Of a stretch of 32,055 nucleotides of DNA, positions 1 to 7,978 are shown piece by piece (the stretch's first letter is position 1; each line of letters starts with the position of its first letter). The position numbers and the translations under genes are program-made. Under the pieces are notes generated by a model that searched no databases, was not told the origin of the DNA, and saw nothing but the letters and a program-made list of their open reading frames with translations. The stretch comes from Vannielia litorea (GTDB lineage Bacteria > Pseudomonadota > Alphaproteobacteria > Rhodobacterales > Rhodobacteraceae): assembly GCF_018424695.1 (NCBI RefSeq), contig NZ_QTNQ01000047.1, forward strand, positions 1 to 32,055, read 5' to 3'.

Positions 1-58
1 GTGGGAGGGCGGGAGCTGTGCCATGTCCGGCCGCACCTCTCACATTCGCGCCATCGCC

Positions 59-174
59 CGCCCTGTTAACCGGCCGCCTCCATGTCGAATGACATGTGCA
101 TCGGATGTGCATAGGTTGTGGCCCTGCAAAAATCGCGGTTAACCCAACAGCGCACGCCCTGTTAACGGCGCCTC
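59..174. repeat. Imperfect direct repeat carrying GTTAAC palindromes
   Basis: Two near-identical copies of about 20 bp lie at 59-80 and 155-174. Both read CGCCCTGTTAAC followed by a GGC..GCCTC tail, and the second lacks two bases. A third GTTAAC palindrome sits between them at about 138-144. The second copy covers the stop codon of the leftward amidohydrolase gene. On the minus strand the intervening sequence forms only a 5-bp AACAG/CTGTT hairpin, followed some way on by five Ts, so it is at best a weak terminator. Function unknown. Confidence 0.45.
81..112. promoter_or_regulatory. Inverted repeat plus two 11-bp-phased ATGTGCAT sites
   Basis: A perfect inverted repeat, CATGTC-GAAT-GACATG, occupies 81-96. 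It runs into two direct copies of ATGTGCAT at 94-101 and 105-112, exactly 11 bp apart. Read on the minus strand, the units are ATGCACATCCG and ATGCACAT, which match the tandem units after gatB at 27141-27184. An 11-bp spacing puts the sites on one face of the helix, as expected for a dimer- or multimer-binding regulator. No regulator is identified. Confidence 0.4.
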
Positions 175-1336
175 AGGCCGCCGGCATCCGCTTTTCCACG
201 ATCTCGGCCCACCAGCTGCAACCCGCTGGAATCGCTTCATCATTGAAGTTGTACTCCGGGTGGTGCACCGCCGCCGTGTCGCCATTGCCAACAAGAATGT
301 AAGCGCCCGGCCGCTCCTCCAGCATGAAGGCAAAGTCTTCGCCCCCCATCACCAGCGGCGCCTCCGCACAACTCCCCGCAACCGACCGCGCCACCTCGGC
401 GGCAAACTCGGTCTGCTCCTCGGAGTTCACCATCACCGGGTAGCCCTTCATGTAGGTCACCTTGGCCACCGCCCCGAATACCTCCGCCGTCTTCTCCGCG
501 ATCGCCGGCAGGCGTTCCTGTACCAGCGCCCGCGTCTCCGGGCTGAGCGTGCGCACCGTGCCCTTCAGCTCCACCCGCTGGGGGATCACGTTGAAGGCCT
601 TCGAAGAGGTCTCGAAGCTGGTCACGGAGACAACCGCCTCCGAGGTCGGGTCGGCATTCCGGCTGACGATGCTTTGCAAGGCCAGCACCGTGTGCGAGGC
701 CACCACCGTGCTGTCCACGGTCTCGTGCGGCTTGGCCGCATGGCCGCCACGCCCTTCAATTTCAATGATAAACTGGTCTGTCGCCGCAAAAAAAGCGCCC
801 GGACGGATGGCAAAGGTTCCGGTCGGGACACCTGGCCAGTTGTGCATGCCATAGACTTCCTGGATGCCCCAGCGCTCCATCATCCCGTCTTCGCACATCT
901 CCCGGCCGCCGCCGCCGCCCTCTTCGGCAGGCTGGAAGATGACAACCACGGTGCCGTCGAAATTACGCGTCTCGGCCAGGTATTTCGCCGCGCCCAGCAG
1001 CATCGCAGTGTGGCCGTCATGGCCGCAGGCATGCATCGCATTGTCGGTCTTGGAGGCATAGTCGAGCCCGGTCTGCTCGTGAATCGGCAGCGCGTCCATG
1101 TCGGCCCGGAGCCCGATCACCTTACCCGACCCATTCGCCTTGCCCCTGATCACCGCCACAACGCCGGTGCGCCCGATCCCTTCAGTAACCTCGTCGCAAC
1201 CGAACTCCCGTAGCTTCTCCGCCACGATGCCCGCGGTGCGATGGGTGTCAAACAGGATTTCCGGATGCATGTGGAAGTCCCGGCGCCATTCGGCGATTTC
1301 GGGCTGCATCTCGGAAAGACGGTTCTTGATGGGCAC
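173..1336 (-). CDS. M20D amidohydrolase (hippurate hydrolase / N-acyl-amino-acid hydrolase type)
   Basis: A 387-residue cytoplasmic zinc metallo-amidohydrolase of the M20D group, which cleaves N-acyl bonds (hippurate, N-acetyl amino acids, IAA conjugates). Visible metal and catalytic motifs are ADMDALPI (79-85), MHACGHDGH with Cys104, His106 and His109 (101-109), QPAEEG with Glu138/139 (135-140), GMHNWPG with His165, and a C-terminal VHHPEYNFND. Length is normal for the family. The start is GTG at 1336, chosen because AAGGAG lies 9 bases upstream; the Shine-Dalgarno overlaps the argE stop codon. With a 6-bp gap it is the second gene of an argE operon and is probably translationally coupled to it. 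The true substrate cannot be read from sequence; the neighbouring peptide importer suggests acylated amino acids or peptides. Confidence 0.93.
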   Translation of the reverse strand: MPIKNRLSEMQPEIAEWRRDFHMHPEILFDTHRTAGIVAEKLREFGCDEVTEGIGRTGVVAVIRGKANGSGKVIGLRADMDALPIHEQTGLDYASKTDNAMHACGHDGHTAMLLGAAKYLAETRNFDGTVVVIFQPAEEGGGGGREMCEDGMMERWGIQEVYGMHNWPGVPTGTFAIRPGAFFAATDQFIIEIEGRGGHAAKPHETVDSTVVASHTVLALQSIVSRNADPTSEAVVSVTSFETSSKAFNVIPQRVELKGTVRTLSPETRALVQERLPAIAEKTAEVFGAVAKVTYMKGYPVMVNSEEQTEFAAEVARSVAGSCAEAPLVMGGEDFAFMLEERPGAYILVGNGDTAAVHHPEYNFNDEAIPAGCSWWAEIVEKRMPAA

Positions 1337-1342
1337 TTGGGG

Positions 1343-2506
1343 TTACTCCTTGAGCTGGTCGAGCAGCCGCTCCATGAACCGGCGGCCAGCTTCGAACTGT
1401 GCAATGGTCATATATTCGTCTGCCTTGTGGGCCTGTGCAATGTCTCCGGGGCCGCAAATCACGGTAGAATAACGGGCATTCTGAAATTGCCCTGCCTCGG
1501 AGGCGAAGCTCACAACCTGCCCCGGCCCGTTTTCGCCTGTCAGCGCCCGCACCAGCGGCTCGGCCCGCGCCTCCGGGCCGGATTCCGGCGCAAGCCCTGG
1601 CACGTCGAAAAGTTGGTGAAGGGTGAAGCCCGCGTCCGGGTGCACGGCCTTCATGCCCGCCTCGATCTCGGCCACCTGCGCCTCAAGTCGCGCCCGCCAA
1701 TCCGCTGCAGATTCCATGGGCATCACCCTGAAATCAAACATGAATTCACAATGCTCGGCGGTGATGTTGTGCACTTCGCCACCCTTGATCCGGCCCACAT
1801 GCAACGTGGTGCAGGGCGGCGTGAACACCGCCTCTTCCGGGCGCGGAGCCTTGGCGAACTGCGTCGCATTCACCTCATTCGCCCAGCCGATCAACCGCGC
1901 GGCCTCCATGATCGCGCTGACACCTTCGTGCATCATCGAGGAGTGCACCGGAAAGCCCTTCACCACGATCCGGAAGCCGAGGTTGCCCTTGTGCCCGGTG
2001 ACCGGTTTCATCATCGAGGGCTCGCCCACGATCACCGCTTCGGCACGCGGCAATCCGCTCGCCGCCAAAGCCTCGATCATCGGCGGCGCCCCGAAGCAGC
2101 CGATCTCCTCGTCGTAGCTCAGACCAATCTGCAAGGGCCGCGCCACGCCCCGCTCGGACGCCTGCCCCATCGCCCAAAGCGCAAGCGCGTCGAAGCCCTT
2201 CATGTCGGCGACGCCCCGGCCATAGAGCCGCCCGTCGCGCTCCTCTACGCACCACGGGTCGGAAGTCCAGCTCTGGCCCTCCACCGGCACCACGTCGGTG
2301 TGGCCCGACAACAGCACGCCCCCGGGCGCATCCGGCCCGACCGAGGCAAACAGCGCCGCCTTCTGCCCGGTCGCATCCGGCACCCGGGTGGCGGCAATGC
2401 CCCGCTCCGCGAGCCAGCCTTCCACCCAGTCGATCAAGTCGAGGTTGGAGGCGCTTGAAACGGTCCGGAAGGACACGAGCTTTTCGAGGATGTCGCGCGG
2501 GGTCAC
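1343..2506 (-). CDS. argE: Acetylornithine deacetylase (ArgE/DapE-type M20 peptidase)
   Basis: A 387-residue cytoplasmic di-zinc hydrolase expected to convert N-acetylornithine to ornithine and acetate. M20 landmarks are in place: SGHTDVVP with His69 and Asp71, the GRGVADMKG metal-bridging segment with Asp101, SYDEEIGC with Glu133/134 as general base and ligand, GEPSMMKPV with Glu162, and a C-terminal AQAHKADEYM supplying the last His. It starts at GTG 2506; no in-frame start lies just upstream, and the nearest purine-rich stretch is rather far. It leads the operon with the downstream amidohydrolase and is divergent from the peptide importer. Many alphaproteobacteria make arginine with a bifunctional ArgJ, so an ArgE-like enzyme next to a transporter may act in catabolism of imported N-acyl compounds instead. 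The family is clear; the exact substrate is inferred. Confidence 0.9.
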   Translation of the reverse strand: MTPRDILEKLVSFRTVSSASNLDLIDWVEGWLAERGIAATRVPDATGQKAALFASVGPDAPGGVLLSGHTDVVPVEGQSWTSDPWCVEERDGRLYGRGVADMKGFDALALWAMGQASERGVARPLQIGLSYDEEIGCFGAPPMIEALAASGLPRAEAVIVGEPSMMKPVTGHKGNLGFRIVVKGFPVHSSMMHEGVSAIMEAARLIGWANEVNATQFAKAPRPEEAVFTPPCTTLHVGRIKGGEVHNITAEHCEFMFDFRVMPMESAADWRARLEAQVAEIEAGMKAVHPDAGFTLHQLFDVPGLAPESGPEARAEPLVRALTGENGPGQVVSFASEAGQFQNARYSTVICGPGDIAQAHKADEYMTIAQFEAGRRFMERLLDQLKE

Positions 2507-2911
2507 GGGTGCAGAAGGGCCTTTCCATGGGCCCGGTCACGGAGCCCGTGCAAAGGGTGGTGCGCAGGTGGACAGAGGTCAAGGCCTGGCGCCCAATCGG
2601 CAGGCACTTGCTCAAACACGCCGCAAGGTCACGCGATCAGCCCATTGCGCCGCCCCGGTTTCATGCTACCGTCACATTCAGGGGATGGCGCATCCGCGGG
2701 GGCGGAGGCGTGAAAACACCCATAAAAGCAAGGTTGGACAGGGAGAGAGGATGACCCTTCACGGCATCTGCTCTACTCAAGGAGAAAAGCGCGCCCCGGG
2801 CGCCCGTTTTACGTGCGCTCTGCATGTTTTCTCATCGTCCGACACATCCCGCACAGCAGAACACCGGCCCCTCCGGGCAAAAGGTGTCGTGTATCCAACA
2901 AGGAGAACTCC
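2507..2911. promoter_or_regulatory. Divergent intergenic region argE / ABC importer
   Basis: A 405-bp gap that should hold both divergent promoters; no convincing -35/-10 pair was found. Three items are visible on the plus strand. A small inverted repeat GGATG-GCG-CATCC lies near 2684-2696. A possible short ORF from ATG 2751, behind AGGGAG, ends with an ATGA overlap on the binding-protein start at 2912. Inside that ORF, a compact GCGCC-CCG-GGCGC hairpin (2791-2803) is followed by CCGTTTT. The peptide does not look like a known protein. The arrangement is attenuator-like, but this is inference. Confidence 0.35.
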
Positions 2912-4630
2912 ATGAAACTCAAGACAGCTCTGCTCGGAGCCGCCGCAAGCTGCGCACTGGCCCCCATGGCCTTTGCCGAAGCCCACGAGGGCGAACGTGG
3001 CCGCGATGGCAACGTCAGCATCATCTACTGGCAGGCCCCGTCGATCATGAACCCGTTCCTCTCGGGCGGCACCAAGGACGTGGAAGCCGCCAGCCTCGTG
3101 CTCGAGCCGCTGGCGCGCTATGACGAGACCGGCAACCTGACCCCCTGGTTGGTCGAAGAAGTGCCCACCGTCGAGAACGGCGGCGTCAGCGAAGACCTCA
3201 CCACCATCACCTGGAAGATCACGCCCGGCATTCTCTGGTCCGACGGCACGCCGTTCACCTCCGCGGACGTGAAATTCACCTATGAGTACTGCACGCATCC
3301 CGAAGGCGGCTGCGCCCAGCTCACCAAGTTCAACGGCGTGAGCTCTGTCGAAACTCCGGACGAACACACCGTCGTGGTCACCTTCGAGCAGCCCACCCCC
3401 TTCCCGTACGGCCCCTTCGTCGGCGGTGAAAGCCCGATCCTTCAGGCCGCGCAGTTTGCCGACTGCATGGGCGCCAAGGCTCCCGAGTGCACCGATGCCA
3501 ACTTCAACCCGGTCGGCACCGGCGGCTTCAAGGTCGTGGAATTCAAGCCGAATGACGTGATCACCTTCGAGGCCAACGACAACTACCGTGAAGAGGGCAA
3601 GCCCGCCTTCGCCTCGATCACCTTCAAGGGCGGCGGCGATGCCACCGCAGCCGGTCGTGCGGTGATGGAGACCGGCGAGTTCGACTACGCCTGGAACCTC
3701 CAGCTCGCGCCCGACGTGATCTCCGAGATGGAAGCTGCCGGCAAGGGCAAGGCCGTCGCCGGCTTCGGCCCGCTGCTTGAGCGGATCATGCTCAACAACA
3801 CCAACCCCGACCCGGCGCTCGGCCCGGATGAGCGGTCTGTCGTGCGCCCGCACCCCTACCTCTCCGATCCGGCGGTCTACAAGGCCATGTCCATGGCCAT
3901 TGACCGGCCCCTGCTCGTTGAAGTGGGCTACGGCCAGGCCGGCAAGGTCTCGTGCAACTGGGTGCCCGCGCCGCCCGCCGTGGTTTCGACCACCTTTGAC
4001 TGCTCCACGCAGGACATCGAAGGCGCCAAGGCGATGCTGGAAGAGGCCGGCTGGGTCGACAGCAACGGTGACGGCGTGCGCGAGAAGGATGGCGTCGAGC
4101 TGAAGATGCTCTACCAGACCTCCACCAACGCCGTGCGCCAGGACTTCCAGGCGCTGATCAAGGACTGGTGGGAGCAGATCGGCTTCGAGGTCGAGCTGCG
4201 CAACGTTGACAGCTCGGTGTTCTTCGGCGGTGATCCGGGCTCGCCCGACACCTTCCAGAAGTTCTATGCCGACGTGGAGATGTACGCCAACACCTTCAAC
4301 GGCACCGATCCGCAGAGCTATCTCGGCAACGGCACCTGCGACAAGGCCCCCTCTCCGGCCACGCAATGGCAGGGCGAGAACATCTCGCGCTTTTGCTCGG
4401 AAGAGTATGACGAGCTCTACGCCAAGCTGGCCGTCACCGCAGATGCAGCGGAGCGCGCGGAAATCGCCAAGCAGCTCAACGACATCATCGTGTCGAATGG
4501 CGGCATGATCCCGCTGGTGCACCGCGGGCGCCTGTCGGCCCATGCCAACAGCCTCGGTGGCGTCAAGCTCAATGTCTGGGACAGCGAGATCTGGAACGTC
4601 GCCGACTGGTACCGGATCAAGACCAACTGA
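2912..4630 (+). CDS. Periplasmic peptide-binding protein of an ABC importer (SBP_bac_5 family)
   Basis: A 572-residue exported solute-binding protein of the dipeptide/oligopeptide/nickel class (DppA/OppA-like). The ATG at 2912 was chosen because AAGGAGAA sits at 2900-2906 and the next residues form a clean Sec signal peptide (MKLKTALL, hydrophobic core, cleavage after MAFA near residue 22). There is no lipobox Cys, so the protein should be soluble in the periplasm. The mature part shows family features: SIMNPFLSGG near the N-terminus, ITWKITPGILWSDGTPFTS, NPVGTGGFKV and a C-terminal PLVHRGRL. Length is at the large end of the family. It is the first gene of an importer unit with two permeases downstream and is divergent from two N-acyl-hydrolase genes, which points to peptides or acylated amino acids as ligand; this is inference. 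Confidence 0.93.
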   Translation: MKLKTALLGAAASCALAPMAFAEAHEGERGRDGNVSIIYWQAPSIMNPFLSGGTKDVEAASLVLEPLARYDETGNLTPWLVEEVPTVENGGVSEDLTTITWKITPGILWSDGTPFTSADVKFTYEYCTHPEGGCAQLTKFNGVSSVETPDEHTVVVTFEQPTPFPYGPFVGGESPILQAAQFADCMGAKAPECTDANFNPVGTGGFKVVEFKPNDVITFEANDNYREEGKPAFASITFKGGGDATAAGRAVMETGEFDYAWNLQLAPDVISEMEAAGKGKAVAGFGPLLERIMLNNTNPDPALGPDERSVVRPHPYLSDPAVYKAMSMAIDRPLLVEVGYGQAGKVSCNWVPAPPAVVSTTFDCSTQDIEGAKAMLEEAGWVDSNGDGVREKDGVELKMLYQTSTNAVRQDFQALIKDWWEQIGFEVELRNVDSSVFFGGDPGSPDTFQKFYADVEMYANTFNGTDPQSYLGNGTCDKAPSPATQWQGENISRFCSEEYDELYAKLAVTADAAERAEIAKQLNDIIVSNGGMIPLVHRGRLSAHANSLGGVKLNVWDSEIWNVADWYRIKTN

Positions 4631-4645
4631 TCCGTACATAGAACC

Positions 4646-4674
4646 GGCCGTGCGCCCCTGGGTGGCGCACGGCC
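4646..4674 (+). promoter_or_regulatory. Intercistronic hairpin between binding protein and permease genes
   Basis: A perfect 11-bp stem, GGCCGTGCGCC (4646-4656) with GGCGCACGGCC (4664-4674), closed by a 7-base loop CCTGGGT. No T-run follows, so it is not a full intrinsic terminator. Similar stems between binding-protein and permease genes (malE-malF type) protect the upstream mRNA from 3' exonucleases and let the binding protein outnumber the permeases. That role is inferred here. Confidence 0.65.
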
Positions 4675-4704
4675 ACTCCGCCCCTCCCAGACAGGCGCGC
4701 CCGC

Positions 4705-5712
4705 ATGATCACTTTCATCATCCGACGGCTCATCCTCGCGGTTCCGACCCTCCTATTCATCTCTCTCATCCTGTTTCTGCTCCTCGATCTCGCCCCCGGC
4801 GATCCGATGGCGCAGATGCCGCTAACCATTCCCGACGAGGTGAAGCAGAAGATGCGCGAGGCGCTCGGGCTGGGCGAACCCTTGCACATTCGTTACTTCA
4901 AATGGCTTTACCAGTTCTTCGTGGTCGAGCCAGGCTATTTCCTCGACTGGCTCTTCGGCACCAACATGATGGAGGGCACCCAGCGCGTGGTGTCGTGGCA
5001 GTTCCGCACACCGGTCTTTGACACCATCATCGAACGCCTGCCGCAAACCCTCTGGGTGGTGGCCATGGCCTATGTCGTCGGCGTGCTCATCGCCATACCG
5101 ATCGGCATCATCTCGGCCTACAAGCAATACTCCGTCTTCGATCAGGCCGGCACGCTGGTGTCGATGATCGGCTTCTCCGTACCGCCCTTCTTTTCGGGTG
5201 TCGTTGTGATCGTGATCTTCTCGGTCAAGCTCGGCTGGCTGCCCTCGATCTATGACACCACCCACGTCGTGAAAGACTGGGAGAGCTTCAAGGTGCAGCT
5301 CATGCAGATGATCATGCCGGTGATGGTGCTGGCGCTGCAAACCACCGCGCAGATCAGCCGCTACATGCGCTCGGCCATGCTCGACAACCTAAACCAGGAC
5401 TACGTGCGCACCGCCCGCGCCAAGGGGCTGGGGGAGTGGTCGGTGGTCATGGTCCACGTGCTCCGCAACTCGATGATCCCGGTCGTCACCGTCATCGCGC
5501 TCGGCATTCCCGCCATCTTCGGCGGGGCGATCATCACCGAGCAGGTCTTCAAGGTAAACGGCATCGGCCAGCTCCTGATCACCGCCATCCAGGCGAACGA
5601 TATCCCGATGGTCCAGACCATCACCTTCATCTTCGCCGTGCTCATCGTTGTCTTCAATCTCATCGCCGATGTTCTCTACGGCGTGCTCGACCCGAGGATC
5701 CGCTATGACTGA
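4705..5712 (+). CDS. Peptide ABC transporter permease, DppB/OppB type
   Basis: A 335-residue inner-membrane permease of the BPD_transp_1 family. It begins with the usual first membrane helix (MITFIIRRLILAVPTLLFIS) and has about six hydrophobic segments. The cytoplasmic EAA-like coupling loop is visible as RTARAKGLGEWSVVMVHVLR followed by NSMIPVV, where the ATPase would dock. The C-terminus LYGVLDPRIRYD is typical of the class. No strong Shine-Dalgarno precedes ATG 4705, which fits lower expression than the binding protein behind the 4646-4674 hairpin. Its last 8 bp overlap the next permease gene, so the two are translationally coupled and should form a heterodimeric channel. Confidence 0.93.
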   Translation: MITFIIRRLILAVPTLLFISLILFLLLDLAPGDPMAQMPLTIPDEVKQKMREALGLGEPLHIRYFKWLYQFFVVEPGYFLDWLFGTNMMEGTQRVVSWQFRTPVFDTIIERLPQTLWVVAMAYVVGVLIAIPIGIISAYKQYSVFDQAGTLVSMIGFSVPPFFSGVVVIVIFSVKLGWLPSIYDTTHVVKDWESFKVQLMQMIMPVMVLALQTTAQISRYMRSAMLDNLNQDYVRTARAKGLGEWSVVMVHVLRNSMIPVVTVIALGIPAIFGGAIITEQVFKVNGIGQLLITAIQANDIPMVQTITFIFAVLIVVFNLIADVLYGVLDPRIRYD

Positions 5713-6706
5713 GCAGACCCCCGATGTGATCGGCGAGAGCCAGCCGCGCGGCAAGGAGCGCTCGCAATGGGCCGATGTCTGGCGCCAGTTCCGCAGCCAC
5801 AAGGGCGCGATGATGGGGGCCTTCGTGCTGCTCTTCATCACCTTTGGCGTGACATTCGGGCCATATATCTGGGACATCGACCCCACCAAGCTCGACATCC
5901 GCAACAAGGATTGGCGGCCAATTTACATGCCGCTCTTCTCCTGTTCCTGGACAGACTGGTGCATTCCCCCCGAAAGCCTCGAACGCATGAAATACGGCTG
6001 GGCCCATCCCCTGGGCACCGACAACCTCGGCCGCGACGTGCTGGCAACGCTGATCCACGGCGGGCGCGTCTCGATCGCCGTGGGCTGGGTCGCCATGGCC
6101 CTGGCCATGATCATCGGCACCGCCATCGGCGTGGCCTCGGGCTACGTGAAAAAGCTCGACGGGCTGCTGATGCGCTTCACCGACCTCGTGCTCGCCCTGC
6201 CCCTGCTGCCCCTGCTGCTCGTCATCATGCTGCTCTTCCGCGACACGCTGCGCGCCAGCTTCGGGCCGGAGCTCGGCATCTTCATCCTCATCGTCTGCGT
6301 CATCGGCGCGACCTCCTGGATGCAGACCGCGCGGATCGTGCGGGCCGACATCCTTGCGCTGAAGGAGCGCGAGTTCATCCTCGCTGCCCGCTCCATCGGC
6401 ACCCCGCCGCTGAAGATGGTCACCCGCCACCTGTTGCCCAACGTGCTCTCGCCGATCATGGTCTCCGCCACCCTCGGGCTGGCCACCGCCATCATCACCG
6501 AAAGCGCGATCTCCTTCCTCGGCCTCGGTTTCCCCTCGGACTTTCCGACCTGGGGCAAGCTGCTGTTCGACGCCACCGACCGGATACAGAACTTCCCGGA
6601 GAGGGCAATCTGGCCCGGGCTGATGATTTCGCTCGTTGTGCTCGCCGTGAACTACATCGGCGACGGGCTGCGTGACGCGCTCGATCCGCGCATCCGGGGC
6701 CGCTGA
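5705..6706 (+). CDS. Peptide ABC transporter permease, DppC/OppC type
   Basis: A 333-residue partner permease with an N-terminal cytoplasmic segment, a first membrane helix (about residues 35-55), a periplasmic stretch, then the BPD_transp_1 domain. Characteristic motifs are HPLGTDNLGRDVLATLIHGG before the core and the EAA-like loop REFILAARSIGTPPLKMVTR with HLLPNV. It ends LRDALDPRIRGR, as DppC proteins do. ATG 5705 was chosen because it overlaps the dppB-type stop by 8 bp and has GAGGAT just upstream; an upstream in-frame start at 5648 lies inside the previous gene. No ATP-binding subunit follows: the next gene is an unrelated transporter beyond a hairpin, so the importer must borrow ATPases encoded elsewhere. 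Confidence 0.93.
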   Translation: MTEQTPDVIGESQPRGKERSQWADVWRQFRSHKGAMMGAFVLLFITFGVTFGPYIWDIDPTKLDIRNKDWRPIYMPLFSCSWTDWCIPPESLERMKYGWAHPLGTDNLGRDVLATLIHGGRVSIAVGWVAMALAMIIGTAIGVASGYVKKLDGLLMRFTDLVLALPLLPLLLVIMLLFRDTLRASFGPELGIFILIVCVIGATSWMQTARIVRADILALKEREFILAARSIGTPPLKMVTRHLLPNVLSPIMVSATLGLATAIITESAISFLGLGFPSDFPTWGKLLFDATDRIQNFPERAIWPGLMISLVVLAVNYIGDGLRDALDPRIRGR

Positions 6707-6736
6707 CCGCCGCACACATGCAGATAAGACCATGCA

Positions 6737-6760
6737 TCGCGCGCCACCCTTGGCGCGCGA
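6737..6760 (+). terminator. Hairpin after the ABC permease operon
   Basis: A 9-bp perfect stem TCGCGCGCC / GGCGCGCGA with a 6-base loop ACCCTT, 30 bp after the second permease stop. There is no clear T-run, so it may be a weak or Rho-assisted terminator or a 3' mRNA stabiliser. It separates the importer from the YeeE/YedE gene. Confidence 0.55.
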
Positions 6761-6901
6761 ACGCGTTTCGCCCCTGCCAAGCAAAGCCGGGACGCCGTTC
6801 TTGCCCATACGCGAGAACAAAATCCCATCCCCACGCCGGCGTTTGCACCCGCGCTGCAACCGCGCTACCTGCCGGGCTTCGACCGCGACAGGAGTGCCCC
6901 C

Positions 6902-7978
6902 ATGTTCGAATCGCTCGGCTTTGAAGAAACGACGGCCCGCCAGGTGGCTGTCTGGTTTGCCCTCGCCCTCGGCCTCGCCTTCGGCTTCCTCGGCCAGCGC
7001 AGCCGCTTCTGTTTCCGCCGGGCCGTGGCCGGGGAGGCCAGCGAACGGCGCTCCGCCGCGGGTGTCTGGCTCACCGGCCTCGCCGTCGCCATCCTTGGCA
7101 CGCAGGCGCTCGTCTCCTATGGACTCATCTCCTTTGCCGACCACCGCTACCTCGCCGCCGACCTGCCCTGGCTCGCCATCGTGATCGGCGGCCTCGCCTT
7201 CGGGGCAGGCATGGTGCTGACCCGTGGCTGCATCTCGCGCCTCACCGTCCTGACCGGCACCGGCAACCTGCGGGCGCTCACGGTGCTCGCCATCTTCGCT
7301 GTCGTCGCCCACGCCACGCTCAAAGGCGTGCTGGCCCCGCTGCGCACCGCGCTCGGCTCGGTCACCGCGCCGCTGGGTGACACCGCCTCGCTCGCCGCCC
7401 TGCCCGGCGGTGCCTGGGTCTGGACCGCGCTGATCGTCGCCGCAGCCCTGCTCTTCGCCCTGCGCTCCGGCGCCCGCCCTGCCACGCTCGCCATGGGCGC
7501 CCTGATCGGCGCGCTGGTCCCGCTGGCTTGGGTCGGCACCGGCTACGTGCTCTATGACGAGTTCGACCCGATCGCGATGGAGAGCCTGTCCTTCACCCTG
7601 CCCTCCTCGGAAACCCTGTTCTGGGCCATCGCCTCCTCGTCGATCCCCGCAGGCTTCGGCGTGGGCCTCGTTGGTGGCGTCATCGGCGGCGCGCTCATTG
7701 CCGCGCTGATCTTCCGCGACTTCAAATGGCAGAGCTTCGAAACCCCGCGCCAGACCGGCCGCTACCTCGCCGGGGCCGTGCTGATGGGTGCAGGCGGCGT
7801 GCTGGCCGGTGGCTGCACCGTGGGCGCGGGCCTTTCCGGCACCTCCACGCTGGGCGTCTCGGCCTTCCTCGCGCTGGCCTCCATCGCCGCCGGGGGCGTG
7901 CTCACCGCGCGCCTTCTCGGCGAGGCTAGTGCAGCTTCTTCCGGATCCGCCGGACCGCTAGCCACACCAGCAGAATGA
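6902..7978 (+). CDS. YeeE/YedE family membrane transporter (sulfur-compound uptake type)
   Basis: A 358-residue polytopic inner-membrane protein of the YeeE/YedE (sulf_transp) family; characterised members import thiosulfate. The family's repeated half-motifs are visible: GFLGQRSRFCFRRA with Cys37, GAGMVLTRGCISR with Cys110, and GGVLAGGCTVGAGLSG with Cys305 in the second half. Conserved Cys residues at these places are thought to pass the sulfur compound through the pore. Start ATG 6902 gives the usual N-terminus. The gene is about 195 bp from the ABC importer and probably separately transcribed. Its last 53 bp overlap the opposite-strand DUF3422 gene, and the low-complexity Ala/Ser/Gly C-terminal tail is what that overlap encodes. 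Substrate not determined here. Confidence 0.88.
   Translation: MFESLGFEETTARQVAVWFALALGLAFGFLGQRSRFCFRRAVAGEASERRSAAGVWLTGLAVAILGTQALVSYGLISFADHRYLAADLPWLAIVIGGLAFGAGMVLTRGCISRLTVLTGTGNLRALTVLAIFAVVAHATLKGVLAPLRTALGSVTAPLGDTASLAALPGGAWVWTALIVAAALLFALRSGARPATLAMGALIGALVPLAWVGTGYVLYDEFDPIAMESLSFTLPSSETLFWAIASSSIPAGFGVGLVGGVIGGALIAALIFRDFKWQSFETPRQTGRYLAGAVLMGAGGVLAGGCTVGAGLSGTSTLGVSAFLALASIAAGGVLTARLLGEASAASSGSAGPLATPAE

Noticed and set aside
2777..4639. 620-codon minus-strand frame over the binding-protein gene
   Set aside because: Shadow of the SBP gene; Gly/Val/His-rich with no signal or motif.
5660..7312. 550-codon minus-strand frame over the second permease and YeeE/YedE gene
   Set aside because: Antisense shadow of two clear plus-strand membrane-protein genes; no start signal.
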